From contig NZ_CAUI01000015.1 of NCBI RefSeq assembly GCF_000350165.1, positions 62,001-126,000 on the forward strand: a stretch of DNA of 64,000 nt, in the 5' to 3' direction. Below, piece after piece: positions 24,502-33,435 of the stretch (the stretch's first letter is position 1; every line of letters starts with the position of its first letter). Under the pieces are notes generated by a model. The model saw nothing but the letters and a program-made list of their open reading frames with translations. It had not been told where the DNA came from and made no database searches. Source of the DNA: Halanaerobium saccharolyticum subsp. saccharolyticum DSM 6643 (lineage in GTDB: Bacteria; Bacillota; Halanaerobiia; Halanaerobiales; Halanaerobiaceae). The translations under genes and the position numbers were made by a program.

Positions 24502-25401
24502 TTATTTCTCGCCTTTATAATATGGCTCACCTGAGGCTGCAGGCGGAGTTGATTTACCAAAAAATCCAGCTAGTACAACTAGAGTAAGTACATAAGGTAT
24601 TGCACTAATTAGTTCTGAAGGTATAAACGGAAAATCTACTCGAACTGCAACAGCTTCTGCAAAACCAAATAACATTGCAGCACCAAAGGCACCAAAAGGA
24701 TGCCATTTACCAAAAATCATAGCCGCTAGAGCAATAAAACCACGGCCGGCAGACATTTCTCTAACAAAAGCACTACCATCACCTATCGATAAGTGTGCTC
24801 CTGCTAAACCTGCTAAAACACCACTTATTAAAACACTGATAAATCTCCATCTATTAACATTGATACCTAGTGTATCAGCTGCTGCTGGATGTTCACCAAT
24901 GGATCTAATTCTAAGACCCCAGTGGGTTTTAAAGAAAATAAACCAAACAACTGGAACTAAGATCAAAGCAATATAGGTAATCGGGTTATATCTAACTCCT
25001 AAGACTCTAAAAGCAGGTAATCTAGTTACGATTGGAGAAGTACCTTTTACTCCAAATAATACCTGCAGTAAGAAAATTGTAATTCCAGAGGCAAAAATAT
25101 TAATACCGGTAGCAACTACAATTTGATTTGCCTTAAAGGTTACACAAACAAGGGCTAAAATCGCCGCAAAAGACAAACCAGCAATCATTGAATACAAAAC
25201 ACCAATCCAGGGACTTCCAGTACTTGCACTACCATAAACTGCTGCAAAAGCGCCAATAAGCATCATACCTTCTAAAGCAATATTAACAACACCGGATCTC
25301 TCAGAAAAAATACCTCCTAATGCTGCTAATATTAAAGGAGTAGCAAAACGAAAACTTGCAAGAATTAATGATAAAGAAAATATTTGTTTTAATGTATCCA
25401 T
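24502..25401 (-). CDS. BMP-type (nucleoside-like) ABC transporter permease 2
   Basis: A BPD_transp_2-type permease of 299 residues with about eight membrane spans, including FATPLILAALGGIFSERSGV, NIALEGMMLIGAFAAVYGS and GLAGAHLSIGDGSAFVREMS. It corresponds to YufQ/NupQ of Bacillus and pairs with the neighbouring permease. Its ATG overlaps the stop of that gene by one base (TAATG), so the two are coupled. It is last in the operon, before a strong terminator. Confidence 0.92.
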   Translation of the reverse strand: MDTLKQIFSLSLILASFRFATPLILAALGGIFSERSGVVNIALEGMMLIGAFAAVYGSASTGSPWIGVLYSMIAGLSFAAILALVCVTFKANQIVVATGINIFASGITIFLLQVLFGVKGTSPIVTRLPAFRVLGVRYNPITYIALILVPVVWFIFFKTHWGLRIRSIGEHPAAADTLGINVNRWRFISVLISGVLAGLAGAHLSIGDGSAFVREMSAGRGFIALAAMIFGKWHPFGAFGAAMLFGFAEAVAVRVDFPFIPSELISAIPYVLTLVVLAGFFGKSTPPAASGEPYYKGEK

Positions 25402-26513
25402 TATTCAACCCCTCCTTTAGCTTTTTTCTTAGCAAGATATACTTTAAAGACCTGGAGGGCTGCAACAAAGAAGATGACTAAAGCCTGAATTAACATTACA
25501 ATTTCAGACGGAATACCTGAAAATTGCATTTCCAGACCACCCTGTGCTAATGCTCCAAATAAAAGACCACCTAAAATAACTCCAATTGGATGTGTCTGAC
25601 CAATTAAAGCAACAGCGATTCCAGTGAAACCATAACCCGCGTCCATACCATTTATAAAACTTAAATGGGTTCCTAATACTTCACCGACTCCAGCTAATCC
25701 GGCAACAGCACCACTAATAAACATAGCAGTTATAATACCTTTGCTGGCATTAATACCACCATATTCGGCACCATCTGGATTAAAACCAACTGCTCTCATT
25801 TCATAACCAAGTGTAGTTTTAAATAATAAATACCATAAAACAACGGCTGCTATAAGAGCAAGAAAAAAGTTGATATGAAGTCTAATTGCAGGACTTGCAA
25901 ACAATTCAGCAAAAGGAAGATTGGATAATAGCGGATAATCCATAATATTTTTAAAGTTAAACATTGAAGCAGATTCCATTATTCTAGGAGTAGCTGGTCG
26001 ACCTGTATTTCTAAAGATATTAATACCATAATTAATAGTCAAAGCAATAGCAATATGATTTAACATGATAGTCGCTATAACTTCGTGTACATCCATTTTA
26101 GCTTTTAATAAACCAGGTAAACCTCCCCAGAGACCACCGACAAACATTCCGGCTATAATAGCAAAAGGAAGATGAATAAATGCAGGTAAAGAAGTAAAAT
26201 AAAAACCAACAACTCCTGCAGTAAATCCTCCCATTAGAAGCTGTCCTTCTGCCCCAATATTAAATAAACCAGCTCTAAATGGTAGAGCTACAGCTAGTCC
26301 AGTTAAAATCAAGGGGGTCGAGCGCCACAAAGTATTTGCGATTGCTCTAAAACTACCAAAAGCACCTATGTATAAAGCAGAATATGCATCTACAGGTGAT
26401 TTATCGGTTAAATATATAAATAATGTACCAACGATTAGTGCAACAATTATTGAGAATAAAGACAAAGCTAAATCTGTTAAAATAGATTTTATTTTATCTG
26501 AATATTTATTCAC
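25401..26513 (-). CDS. BMP-type (nucleoside-like) ABC transporter permease 1
   Basis: A BPD_transp_2 permease with about ten membrane spans and the family phrases LTGLAVALPFRAGLFNIGAE, GQLLMGGF and GAVAGLAGVGEVLGTHLSF. It corresponds to YufP/NupP. The start is placed at GTG 26513, 8 nt after GGAGG, rather than the GTG at 26522 that overlaps the SD site. It slightly overlaps the ATPase gene upstream, indicating one transcript. Confidence 0.92.
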   Translation of the reverse strand: MNKYSDKIKSILTDLALSLFSIIVALIVGTLFIYLTDKSPVDAYSALYIGAFGSFRAIANTLWRSTPLILTGLAVALPFRAGLFNIGAEGQLLMGGFTAGVVGFYFTSLPAFIHLPFAIIAGMFVGGLWGGLPGLLKAKMDVHEVIATIMLNHIAIALTINYGINIFRNTGRPATPRIMESASMFNFKNIMDYPLLSNLPFAELFASPAIRLHINFFLALIAAVVLWYLLFKTTLGYEMRAVGFNPDGAEYGGINASKGIITAMFISGAVAGLAGVGEVLGTHLSFINGMDAGYGFTGIAVALIGQTHPIGVILGGLLFGALAQGGLEMQFSGIPSEIVMLIQALVIFFVAALQVFKVYLAKKKAKGGVE

Positions 26514-28050
26514 TACTCTCACCTCCTGCTTCAGTTTTAGAACCAGTCATCAATTTACCAAGTTCTCTTTCATCTGTTTCTGAAGCTTTTAAAACATCAA
26601 CAATTTCTCCTTCAAAAATTACCGCAATTCTATCACTTAAAGATAATACCTCGCTTAATTCTGCAGAAACCAATAATACTCCTGCACCTGCATCTCTGCG
26701 ATCAACAATCTGTTTGTGAATAAATTCTATTGAGCCAACATCTACACCACGGGTTGGTTGAGAGGCAATTAAAAATTCAGGGTCATGGGAAAACTCTCTA
26801 GCAACAATAAGTTTTTGTTGATTACCACCAGATAAATTTTTAGCCTTCGCTTCCATTCCGCCGCCACGTATATCGTATTTTTTAATTAAATCTGCTGTAT
26901 ATTGAGCTATATTATCATACTGCATAACTCCATTTTTAGAAAACGGATTTAAATCATGGTACCCTAAAATAATATTTTCTTTGAGATCAAAATCCATAAT
27001 AAGACCACGTTTTTGTCTATCTTCTGGTATATGTGCTACTTTTTCTCTTTTTATCTCTCGTGCATTATATTTACTTATATCTTTGTCCCGGAGTTTTATT
27101 TTTCCACTTTCGATATCGCGAAGCCCGGTTATGGCTTCAATTAATTCTGACTGACCATTACCTTCTACACCTGCAATACCAAGAATTTCTCCTTTTTTAA
27201 CTGATAATGATATATCTTTTACTGCAGGAATACCTCTATTATCTTTTATATTTAAGTTTTCAACATTAAATATTTCTGCACCAGGTTTAGCTTCAGTTTT
27301 TTCAACCTCTAATAAAACCTGTCTTCCAACCATTAACTCAGCCACATCTTCTTCACTAACATCTTCGGTATTGACAGTATCAACACTTTTACCTGAACGT
27401 AAAACAGTAATTCTATCAGAAATTTCTTTAACTTCTTTAAGTTTGTGGGTAATAAAAATAATGGTTTTACCCTGTTCTTTTAAAGATTTAAAAATATCAA
27501 ATAATTCATCAATTTCCTGTGGAGTTAAAACCGCAGTTGGTTCATCAAAAATTAAAAGTTCTGCACCTCTATATAAAGTTTTAATGATTTCTACTCGCTG
27601 CTGCATTCCAACAGAAATATCCTCTATTTTAGCTTCAGGATCTACAAATAGACCATATTTTTCAGAAATCTCTTTAACTTCTCTTTTTGCAGTTTTCTGA
27701 TCTAACATCAGGCCGCTGCGAGGTTCATTACCAAGCACGATGTTTTCGGTTACAGTTAGTGGATCAACCAACATAAAGTGCTGATGAACCATTCCTATCC
27801 CTAATTTAATAGCATCCTGGGGTCCGTCTAAATTAATTTTATTTCCTTCATAAAAAACCTGGCCACCATCAGGATCATAAAGGCCATATAAAACATTCAT
27901 TAAAGTTGTTTTACCAGCACCATTTTCTCCAACAAGGGCATGGATCTCCCCTTCTTTAATTGATAAATTAACATTATCATTTGCTTTTACACCTGGAAAT
28001 ATTTTAGTTATATTCTGCATATCTAAAATATAATTATCTTCCCTGGGCAT
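26506..28050 (-). CDS. BMP-type (nucleoside-like) ABC transporter ATPase (tandem nucleotide-binding domains)
   Basis: There are two ATPase halves. The first has Walker A GENGAGKTT, a degenerate signature (ISVGMQQRVEIIKTLYRGA) and Walker B LLIFDEPTAVLT. The second has a GVEGNGQSE P-loop, signature LSGGNQQKLIVARE and FLIASQPTRGVDVG. The second P-loop lacks the usual GKT, and the second Walker B lacks the usual DEP triplet. Both are common in the sugar/nucleoside (RbsA/YufO-like) family. It energises import through the two permeases. GGGAGG precedes the ATG. A stable hairpin lies between it and the binding-protein gene. Confidence 0.95.
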   Translation of the reverse strand: MPREDNYILDMQNITKIFPGVKANDNVNLSIKEGEIHALVGENGAGKTTLMNVLYGLYDPDGGQVFYEGNKINLDGPQDAIKLGIGMVHQHFMLVDPLTVTENIVLGNEPRSGLMLDQKTAKREVKEISEKYGLFVDPEAKIEDISVGMQQRVEIIKTLYRGAELLIFDEPTAVLTPQEIDELFDIFKSLKEQGKTIIFITHKLKEVKEISDRITVLRSGKSVDTVNTEDVSEEDVAELMVGRQVLLEVEKTEAKPGAEIFNVENLNIKDNRGIPAVKDISLSVKKGEILGIAGVEGNGQSELIEAITGLRDIESGKIKLRDKDISKYNAREIKREKVAHIPEDRQKRGLIMDFDLKENIILGYHDLNPFSKNGVMQYDNIAQYTADLIKKYDIRGGGMEAKAKNLSGGNQQKLIVAREFSHDPEFLIASQPTRGVDVGSIEFIHKQIVDRRDAGAGVLLVSAELSEVLSLSDRIAVIFEGEIVDVLKASETDERELGKLMTGSKTEAGGESSE

Positions 28051-28084
28051 GATTATTCCTCCCTAAAATATACTAGAAATTAAT

Positions 28085-28110
28085 TGGGCTCTGCTAAAAA
28101 AGCAGAGCCC
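28085..28110 (-). terminator. Intra-operon hairpin between binding protein and ATPase genes
   Basis: On the minus strand GGGCTCTGCT pairs with AGCAGAGCCC around TTTTT, but only a weak T tract follows (AATTAATTT). It is more likely a partial terminator or mRNA stabiliser than a full stop. Confidence 0.7.
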
Positions 28111-28139
28111 TTTAAGTTAAATATAATTTGTACTAATTA

Positions 28140-29222
28140 TTAAAGGTTATCAGGTCTGCCTGTTTCTCCCCAATTTTCTACATCAATTTCACCATTGATG
28201 ATCATTTCTTTAATTTCAGCTATCCGATCAGCATGAGGAGAAGTAACTGTTTCCTTCATTTCTTCAATAGTTTGCAATTCAGCTTCAGTAATTGTTCCAT
28301 TGTTTAAAGCATCCATTACTGGCTGTCCAACTTCAGTTAAGCTAGTTAGATCAACACCACCATCTTCTAGAGTAAAGTATAAGTTTTCTCCGCCCTGATA
28401 ATTACCTTCTACAACAGATTTAACTGTATCAAATACAGCGTTATCTACTTTTTTAAGCATACTTGCAATAACATAACCTGGTGCTACATAATTTTGATTG
28501 GAATCTACACCAATTGCATAAATGTCTTCTTCTTCAGCTGCCTGGAAAACTCCAGAACCTGTACCACCAGCTGCATGATAAATTACATCTGCACCATCAT
28601 CAATCATACCAAGTGCAATTTCACGACCTCTAGCAGGATCTCCGAAGTCATCAGCGTATCTTGTCTGAAATTCAATATCAGGATCGATGTATTTTGCGCC
28701 CTGATAAAATCCGCCTTCGAAACGGTGGATTAATGAAAAATCTACTCCACCAACAAATCCTACATTACCGTTTTCACTAGTTAAAGCTGCTAAAGCTCCT
28801 GCAAGGAAGGATCCTTCCCACTCAGCAAAGTTTAATGTTACAATATTATCTGGAACATCCTGAAAAGCCTGATCTACATGAGCAAATCTAGTTTCTGGAT
28901 ATTCAGCTGCAACAGTCTGTAAACTATCTGCCATCTGAAAACCTACACCAATAACTAGATCGAAACCTCTAGATGCAAAACGACGTAGTGCTGTTTGATC
29001 TTCAGATGGATCAGCTGGCTCGATATATTGGAAACTAATTCCTAATTCTTCTTCGGCTCTCTGTAAGCCGCGATATGCTGCATCATTAAAAGATAAATCT
29101 CCAAGACCACCTGTAGATAGAACAATACCTACTCTAGTGTCCTGTGCAGCTGCTGGAACTGCTGCAAAAACAACCATCATAACAAAAGCAAAAACAATAG
29201 CTAAACTTAAAACTTTTTTCAA
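28140..29222 (-). CDS. BMP/PnrA-family substrate-binding protein, exported without a lipobox
   Basis: The mature domain is a periplasmic-binding fold of the BMP (PnrA/YufN) type: VGIVLSTGGLGDLSFNDAAY, DLVIGVGFQM, GNVGFVGGVDFSLIHRFEGG, DVIYHAAGGTGSGVF and AIGVDSNQ. These proteins bind nucleosides for the adjacent importer. The N-terminus is a signal peptidase I type (FVMMVVFAAVPAAAQ) with no Cys, whereas monoderm relatives are lipoproteins. TTG 29222 is the likely start, 8 nt after GGGGG; a longer frame to 29291 would run through the promoter. The intra-operon hairpin after it could favour higher expression than the membrane genes. Confidence 0.93.
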   Translation of the reverse strand: MKKVLSLAIVFAFVMMVVFAAVPAAAQDTRVGIVLSTGGLGDLSFNDAAYRGLQRAEEELGISFQYIEPADPSEDQTALRRFASRGFDLVIGVGFQMADSLQTVAAEYPETRFAHVDQAFQDVPDNIVTLNFAEWEGSFLAGALAALTSENGNVGFVGGVDFSLIHRFEGGFYQGAKYIDPDIEFQTRYADDFGDPARGREIALGMIDDGADVIYHAAGGTGSGVFQAAEEEDIYAIGVDSNQNYVAPGYVIASMLKKVDNAVFDTVKSVVEGNYQGGENLYFTLEDGGVDLTSLTEVGQPVMDALNNGTITEAELQTIEEMKETVTSPHADRIAEIKEMIINGEIDVENWGETGRPDNL

Positions 29223-29281
29223 AATAATGACCCCCTCATATATTTTTTTGAATGGTACCAAATTTTGTGAATTACAAATAT

Positions 29282-29310
29282 AATATAACATTTTTATGTT
29301 GAATTTGCAA
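29282..29310 (-). promoter_or_regulatory. Probable promoter of the ABC importer operon with overlapping inverted repeat
   Basis: On the minus strand TTGCAA (29305-29310) and TATATT (29282-29287) are 17 nt apart. TGTTG...CAACA (29298-29313) brackets the -35 element, a plausible operator position. Confidence 0.55.
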
Positions 29311-29371
29311 CATATAAGAACTCAACAAAAGCAAGTTGTGCAAAAATTAAATACATTAAAAAAAATAAATT

Positions 29372-30103
29372 TTATCTGCTTCTTAATACTTTGAATTGAA
29401 ATTGATCACTTCTAAAATAATTTTTTGAATAAAGAAATAATCGTTCCTGTTCATCATAATGCATCTGCTCTAAAAGTAAGATAGGCGTATCTTTTTTTAC
29501 ATCTAATTTTTGCATTAATTTTTCTTTTGCTGTAACAGGTATTATTTCTGTAACAGCATATTTTATTTTTAACTTATATTTATTTTCCAACAAATCAAAG
29601 AGTGAATGATTAAAATCATCATCAACAGCGATTGGAAAAAGATTTGTATTTAAATAATCAATGCAAAAAACTACCGGCTTATCATCGGCCGTTCTTACTC
29701 GCTGCAGTTTTAAAATTTCTTGATCTTCTTTAATATTCATTTTAAGAGCAAGTTTTTTATCTACTTTTTCTTTTTTAACTTCTAAAGCCTTTGTTCCTGG
29801 GGTAAATCCTTCATTCTTAATTGTATCACTAACACTAAATAATTCTTCAATACCTCTTTTGAAGCGAGGAATTGGTTTAGAAACAAAAGTTCCTACTCCC
29901 TGACTTTTAATAATTTTACCTTCTTTTTCTAAAACTCGAAGTGCCTCTCTCAAACTAGCTCTGCTGACATCAAGTTCTTTAGCAAATGCTGTTTCAGAGG
30001 GGAGTTTATCACCTGCTTCATAAATTTCTTGATCAATTAAGTTTTCAATATGTTCCTTGATTTTTAAATAAAGCGGTCTTTTATCTTGTTTCAAAATTTC
30101 CAA
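29372..30103 (-). CDS. GntR-family transcriptional regulator (HutC/UTRA type)
   Basis: The N-terminal winged helix (PLYLKIKEHIENLIDQEIYE, KLPSETAFAKELDVSRASLR, VLEKEGKIIKSQGVGTFV) is followed by a UTRA ligand domain (about 90-235). UTRA regulators sense small metabolites, often sugars or nucleosides. The gene sits directly upstream of the ABC importer on the same strand and is its obvious candidate regulator. Translation starts at TTG 30103 after AGGAGGGGTGA. An inverted repeat just upstream may be its own operator. Confidence 0.92.
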   Translation of the reverse strand: MEILKQDKRPLYLKIKEHIENLIDQEIYEAGDKLPSETAFAKELDVSRASLREALRVLEKEGKIIKSQGVGTFVSKPIPRFKRGIEELFSVSDTIKNEGFTPGTKALEVKKEKVDKKLALKMNIKEDQEILKLQRVRTADDKPVVFCIDYLNTNLFPIAVDDDFNHSLFDLLENKYKLKIKYAVTEIIPVTAKEKLMQKLDVKKDTPILLLEQMHYDEQERLFLYSKNYFRSDQFQFKVLRSR

Positions 30104-30119
30104 TCTTTATCACCCCTCC

Positions 30120-30147
30120 TTGCTCAGACGTCTTACCTGTCTGACAA
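30120..30147. promoter_or_regulatory. Inverted repeat upstream of the GntR regulator
   Basis: TTGCTCAGAC (30120-30129) and GTCTGACAA (30139-30147) form an imperfect inverted repeat, with the smaller palindrome AGACGTCT inside (30126-30133). It is a likely autoregulatory operator. Confidence 0.5.
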
Positions 30148-30187
30148 CTAACTAAATAGTATCACAATTCAATTTTTTTGTCAAGAA

Positions 30188-32521
30188 TTAGCTGTTTTTA
30201 CTAGCGTCTGCTTCCTCTTTTTCAAAATCACCGTTGAGTATGGTTTCTAAATCAGATTCTTCAACTAAAACTTCGCGCGGTTTACTGCCCGCATAAGGTC
30301 CTACAATACCATCTTCTTCCATAGTATCAATAAGTCTTGCAGCGCGTGAATGGCCAATATGAAGTCTTCGCTGCAGCATTGAAATTGAGGCTCTATATTT
30401 AACAACTAATTTTACTGCTTCTTCATATAATTCATCTTGTTCATCATCTATAGATAATTCTACTTCTTTAATGTCATCTTTTTCTATCTTATATTCTGCT
30501 GTTGCCTGGTCTTTAACAAAGGAAGTAATGTCAGATATTTCTTCATCTGTTAGAAAAGCGCCTTGTATTCGCTGTGGTTTCTGCATTCCAACAGGTGCAA
30601 AAAGCATATCTCCTTTTCCTAATAATTTTTCAGCTCCACCCATATCTAAAATTGTGCGTGAGTCTGTTGCAGATGAAACCGCAAAAGAAATTCTGCTTGG
30701 AATGTTTGCTTTAATAAGTCCTGTTATTACATCTACTGAAGGTCTTTGAGTTGCAATAATCAGATGAATCCCTGCAGCTCTTGACATTTGAGCCAATCTA
30801 CAAATATTATCCTCTACTTCATTTGCAGCTACCATCATCAAATCTGATAACTCATCAATGATCACAACTATATATGGCATTTTATCCTCTGAATCATCAA
30901 GTTGTTTATTATATGAATCTATACCTCGGCTTCCTGTCTCTGAAAAAAGGTCATAACGATTTTCCATTTCCTCCACTACCAGTTTCAATACATTAGCAGC
31001 TTTTTTAGGATCAGTAACTACAGGTGTAATTAAATGGGGTAGTCCCTGATAAATATTCAATTCTACCTTTTTAGGGTCGACTAAAAGTAGTTTTACTTCC
31101 TCAGGAGTAGCTTGATATAAAATACTGCTGATTAAAGTGTTAATACAGACACTTTTACCAGAACCAGTTGCTCCTGCGACCAATAAATGAGGCATTTTAG
31201 CCAGGTTAAAGACTGCTGTATCACCATCAATACCCTTACCTAAAGCAAGTGTTAATTTATCTTCCGCCTTCTGAAATTCTTCTGAAACAACAACATCTCT
31301 AAAAGAAACAGTAATATCATTACCATGTGGAACTTCAATCCCAACAGCTGCTTTACCGGGTATTGGTGCTTCAATCCTCACATCACGAGCTGCCAGGGCA
31401 AGAGCAATATCATCAGATAAGTTTACAATTTTACTGACTTTTACACCGGTTGCTGGCTGAATCTCATAACGAGTAATTGTGGGACCATGGTTAACATTAA
31501 TCACCTTAGCTTCTACCCCAAAACTATTAAGTGTATCCTCTAATAGTTCGCTTTTATTTGCTAATTTTGCTCTCTTTTTGCCTGAATCATTTAATAAAGA
31601 AATACCCGGCAATGTATAGTCTCCGTGTTTTTCTCCCTGATCATTAATATTTTTAGATTGATCTTTGCTGATATCAAAATCCTCAGTTATCTCTTTATTT
31701 TTATTCGCTTCGTCCGCAGATTTGTTTTTACTCTTTTTGTCTTTTCTATCTTTTTCTTTCTTTTTTTCATTATCTTTATAGTTTTTCTTTTTATCAATTT
31801 TAGTTTGCTTATCTTCTACTTGCTTATTTTTTACTTGCTTCGCTTCTGCAGGGTTATCGGCTGCATAATTTTTATCTGAATTTATTTCATTTTTATTCTT
31901 AGATTCCTTGCTTTCTCTTTTTTCGTTAAACTTAGCAAATATATTAAATCTTCCCAAAGATAAATTGCTGAAAAATGAAATTATTTTTTCTTTTGATTTT
32001 TTTATTGCATTATTAATTGAAATTAAACCTGCTTTAGTTTTCTGAAAAATATTATGTAAAAATAAATCAAAAAGCAGCAAAATACCAACTAATAATAAAA
32101 CTGAAAGAATGATATAAGCACCATTAATAGCAAATAACTCTACTAAAAAGTAAGTAATTGCGCCACCAATTATACCGCCAGCTGCGTTTTCTGGTGTATT
32201 TAGAAAAAAACGTCCACCTTCATTTAAATTTAAAATAGAGATAATTGCTATAAAAGAAATTATAAGTCCTAAAAACTTAGTCGAAAATTTAATTTTTTTG
32301 GACCGAATTAATTGAATCCCCCAATAGATAAATAAAAGGGGCAAAATATAGCTGCCGCTCCCAACTAAAAAATAATAGCCTTTACTCATATAATTGCCTA
32401 ATAAACCTGCAGATTTATTAAAGATTGCAAAATAACTGATTGCAGCAAAGGTAATTAAAAATAGACCCAAAATCTCATTTTTTCTTTTTTCAATTTTAGG
32501 ATCATTTTTTTGATCGCTCAT
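30188..32521 (-). CDS. ftsK: FtsK/SpoIIIE-family DNA translocase
   Basis: Four to five N-terminal membrane spans (about 15-165) are followed by a long Lys/Asn/Asp/Glu-rich linker (about 190-300). The motor domain has Walker [12 protein letters not shown] and Walker [16 protein letters not shown], and the C-terminal gamma domain has [21 protein letters not shown]. It pumps chromosomal DNA through the division or sporulation septum; FtsK and SpoIIIE cannot be separated from sequence alone. AGGAGGGG precedes the ATG. It lies after uppP, 38 nt away. Confidence 0.96.
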   Translation of the reverse strand: MSDQKNDPKIEKRKNEILGLFLITFAAISYFAIFNKSAGLLGNYMSKGYYFLVGSGSYILPLLFIYWGIQLIRSKKIKFSTKFLGLIISFIAIISILNLNEGGRFFLNTPENAAGGIIGGAITYFLVELFAINGAYIILSVLLLVGILLLFDLFLHNIFQKTKAGLISINNAIKKSKEKIISFFSNLSLGRFNIFAKFNEKRESKESKNKNEINSDKNYAADNPAEAKQVKNKQVEDKQTKIDKKKNYKDNEKKKEKDRKDKKSKNKSADEANKNKEITEDFDISKDQSKNINDQGEKHGDYTLPGISLLNDSGKKRAKLANKSELLEDTLNSFGVEAKVINVNHGPTITRYEIQPATGVKVSKIVNLSDDIALALAARDVRIEAPIPGKAAVGIEVPHGNDITVSFRDVVVSEEFQKAEDKLTLALGKGIDGDTAVFNLAKMPHLLVAGATGSGKSVCINTLISSILYQATPEEVKLLLVDPKKVELNIYQGLPHLITPVVTDPKKAANVLKLVVEEMENRYDLFSETGSRGIDSYNKQLDDSEDKMPYIVVIIDELSDLMMVAANEVEDNICRLAQMSRAAGIHLIIATQRPSVDVITGLIKANIPSRISFAVSSATDSRTILDMGGAEKLLGKGDMLFAPVGMQKPQRIQGAFLTDEEISDITSFVKDQATAEYKIEKDDIKEVELSIDDEQDELYEEAVKLVVKYRASISMLQRRLHIGHSRAARLIDTMEEDGIVGPYAGSKPREVLVEESDLETILNGDFEKEEADASKNS

Positions 32522-32559
32522 CTCTGCCCCTCCTTAAGAATTATCAAAACTTTAATTTA

Positions 32560-33336
32560 TCATATCAAATTTATAAAAATAACCACTGCAGCTACCAGCC
32601 AGCAGTAATAACTAAAGTAATTCAATTTTTTCTCAGCTAAAACTTTAAGTAAAATTTTAATTGCTAGATAGCCTGAAATTACAGCTGAAAAAAAACCAAG
32701 AATAATTATCTTTAATTCTAGATTAAATGTACCACTTTCAATTACATTTAAAAATTGTAAAAATCCAGCTCCTCCAATTACAGGTATGGACATTAAAAAA
32801 GAAAATCTAGCTGCGGCTTCTCTATTTAAACCCTGAAATAAAGAGGCTGCAATTGTAGAACCCGAGCGTGAAATACCAGGAATAATAGCAAAACTTTGAG
32901 CTAAACCAACTAATATAGGCTGCCAAAATTTTAATTCTTCTACTTCTTTTTCTCCACCGTCAATTTTTTCTGTAATATATAAAATGAGTCCTGTCACAAT
33001 CAGCATTAATGCTGTTAAATAGGCATTTGCAAAAAGATTTTCAAAAAAATCTTCAAATAAAACACCAATAATTCCAGTTGGTATAATTGCAAGTAAAATA
33101 TAAAATGTCTCTTTTCTTTTTTCTTTTTTAAATAAAATCATATCTTTAATATCCTGCCAAAAAATAATAAAAATCGGAATTAAAGTCCCAATATGTAAAA
33201 TTACATTAAATAATATCTGATCTTCTCTAATATCTAAAAAGCTTTGAGCAATAACTAAGTGGCCAGAACTGCTGACCGGAATAAATTCAGTCAAACCTTG
33301 AATTAATCCTAAAAATATAGCCTGAAAACTATTCAA
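32560..33336 (-). CDS. uppP: Undecaprenyl-diphosphatase
   Basis: This integral membrane protein of 258 residues carries both UppP/BacA motifs, GLTEFIPVSSSGHLVIAQ and PGISRSGSTIAASLFQG, with about eight spans. It recycles the undecaprenyl carrier for peptidoglycan synthesis; higher dosage confers bacitracin resistance in other species. Translation starts at TTG 33336 after AAGGAGG. It follows the rnj terminator and probably heads an uppP-ftsK unit. Confidence 0.97.
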   Translation of the reverse strand: MNSFQAIFLGLIQGLTEFIPVSSSGHLVIAQSFLDIREDQILFNVILHIGTLIPIFIIFWQDIKDMILFKKEKRKETFYILLAIIPTGIIGVLFEDFFENLFANAYLTALMLIVTGLILYITEKIDGGEKEVEELKFWQPILVGLAQSFAIIPGISRSGSTIAASLFQGLNREAAARFSFLMSIPVIGGAGFLQFLNVIESGTFNLELKIIILGFFSAVISGYLAIKILLKVLAEKKLNYFSYYCWLVAAVVIFINLI

Positions 33337-33393
33337 TTTTTGTTCCTCCTTCTAATCATTATAACACACTCAGAAACATATGTTCAAATTTAA

Positions 33394-33420
33394 AACCAGC
33401 TGCTTTTACACAGCTGGTTA
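33394..33420 (-). terminator. Rho-independent terminator after rnj
   Basis: On the minus strand AACCAGCTG pairs with CAGCTGGTT around an 8-nt loop, followed by TTAAATTT. Confidence 0.8.
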
Positions 33421-33435
33421 ATTTAATCTTAGTTT

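Noticed and set aside
26368-27700. Plus-strand frames within the ABC importer genes
   Set aside because: Shadows of the well-supported minus-strand transporter genes, with no SD and no family match.
30471-31879. Plus-strand frames opposite ftsK
   Set aside because: Complement of the FtsK motor domain and Lys-rich linker codons; no independent evidence.
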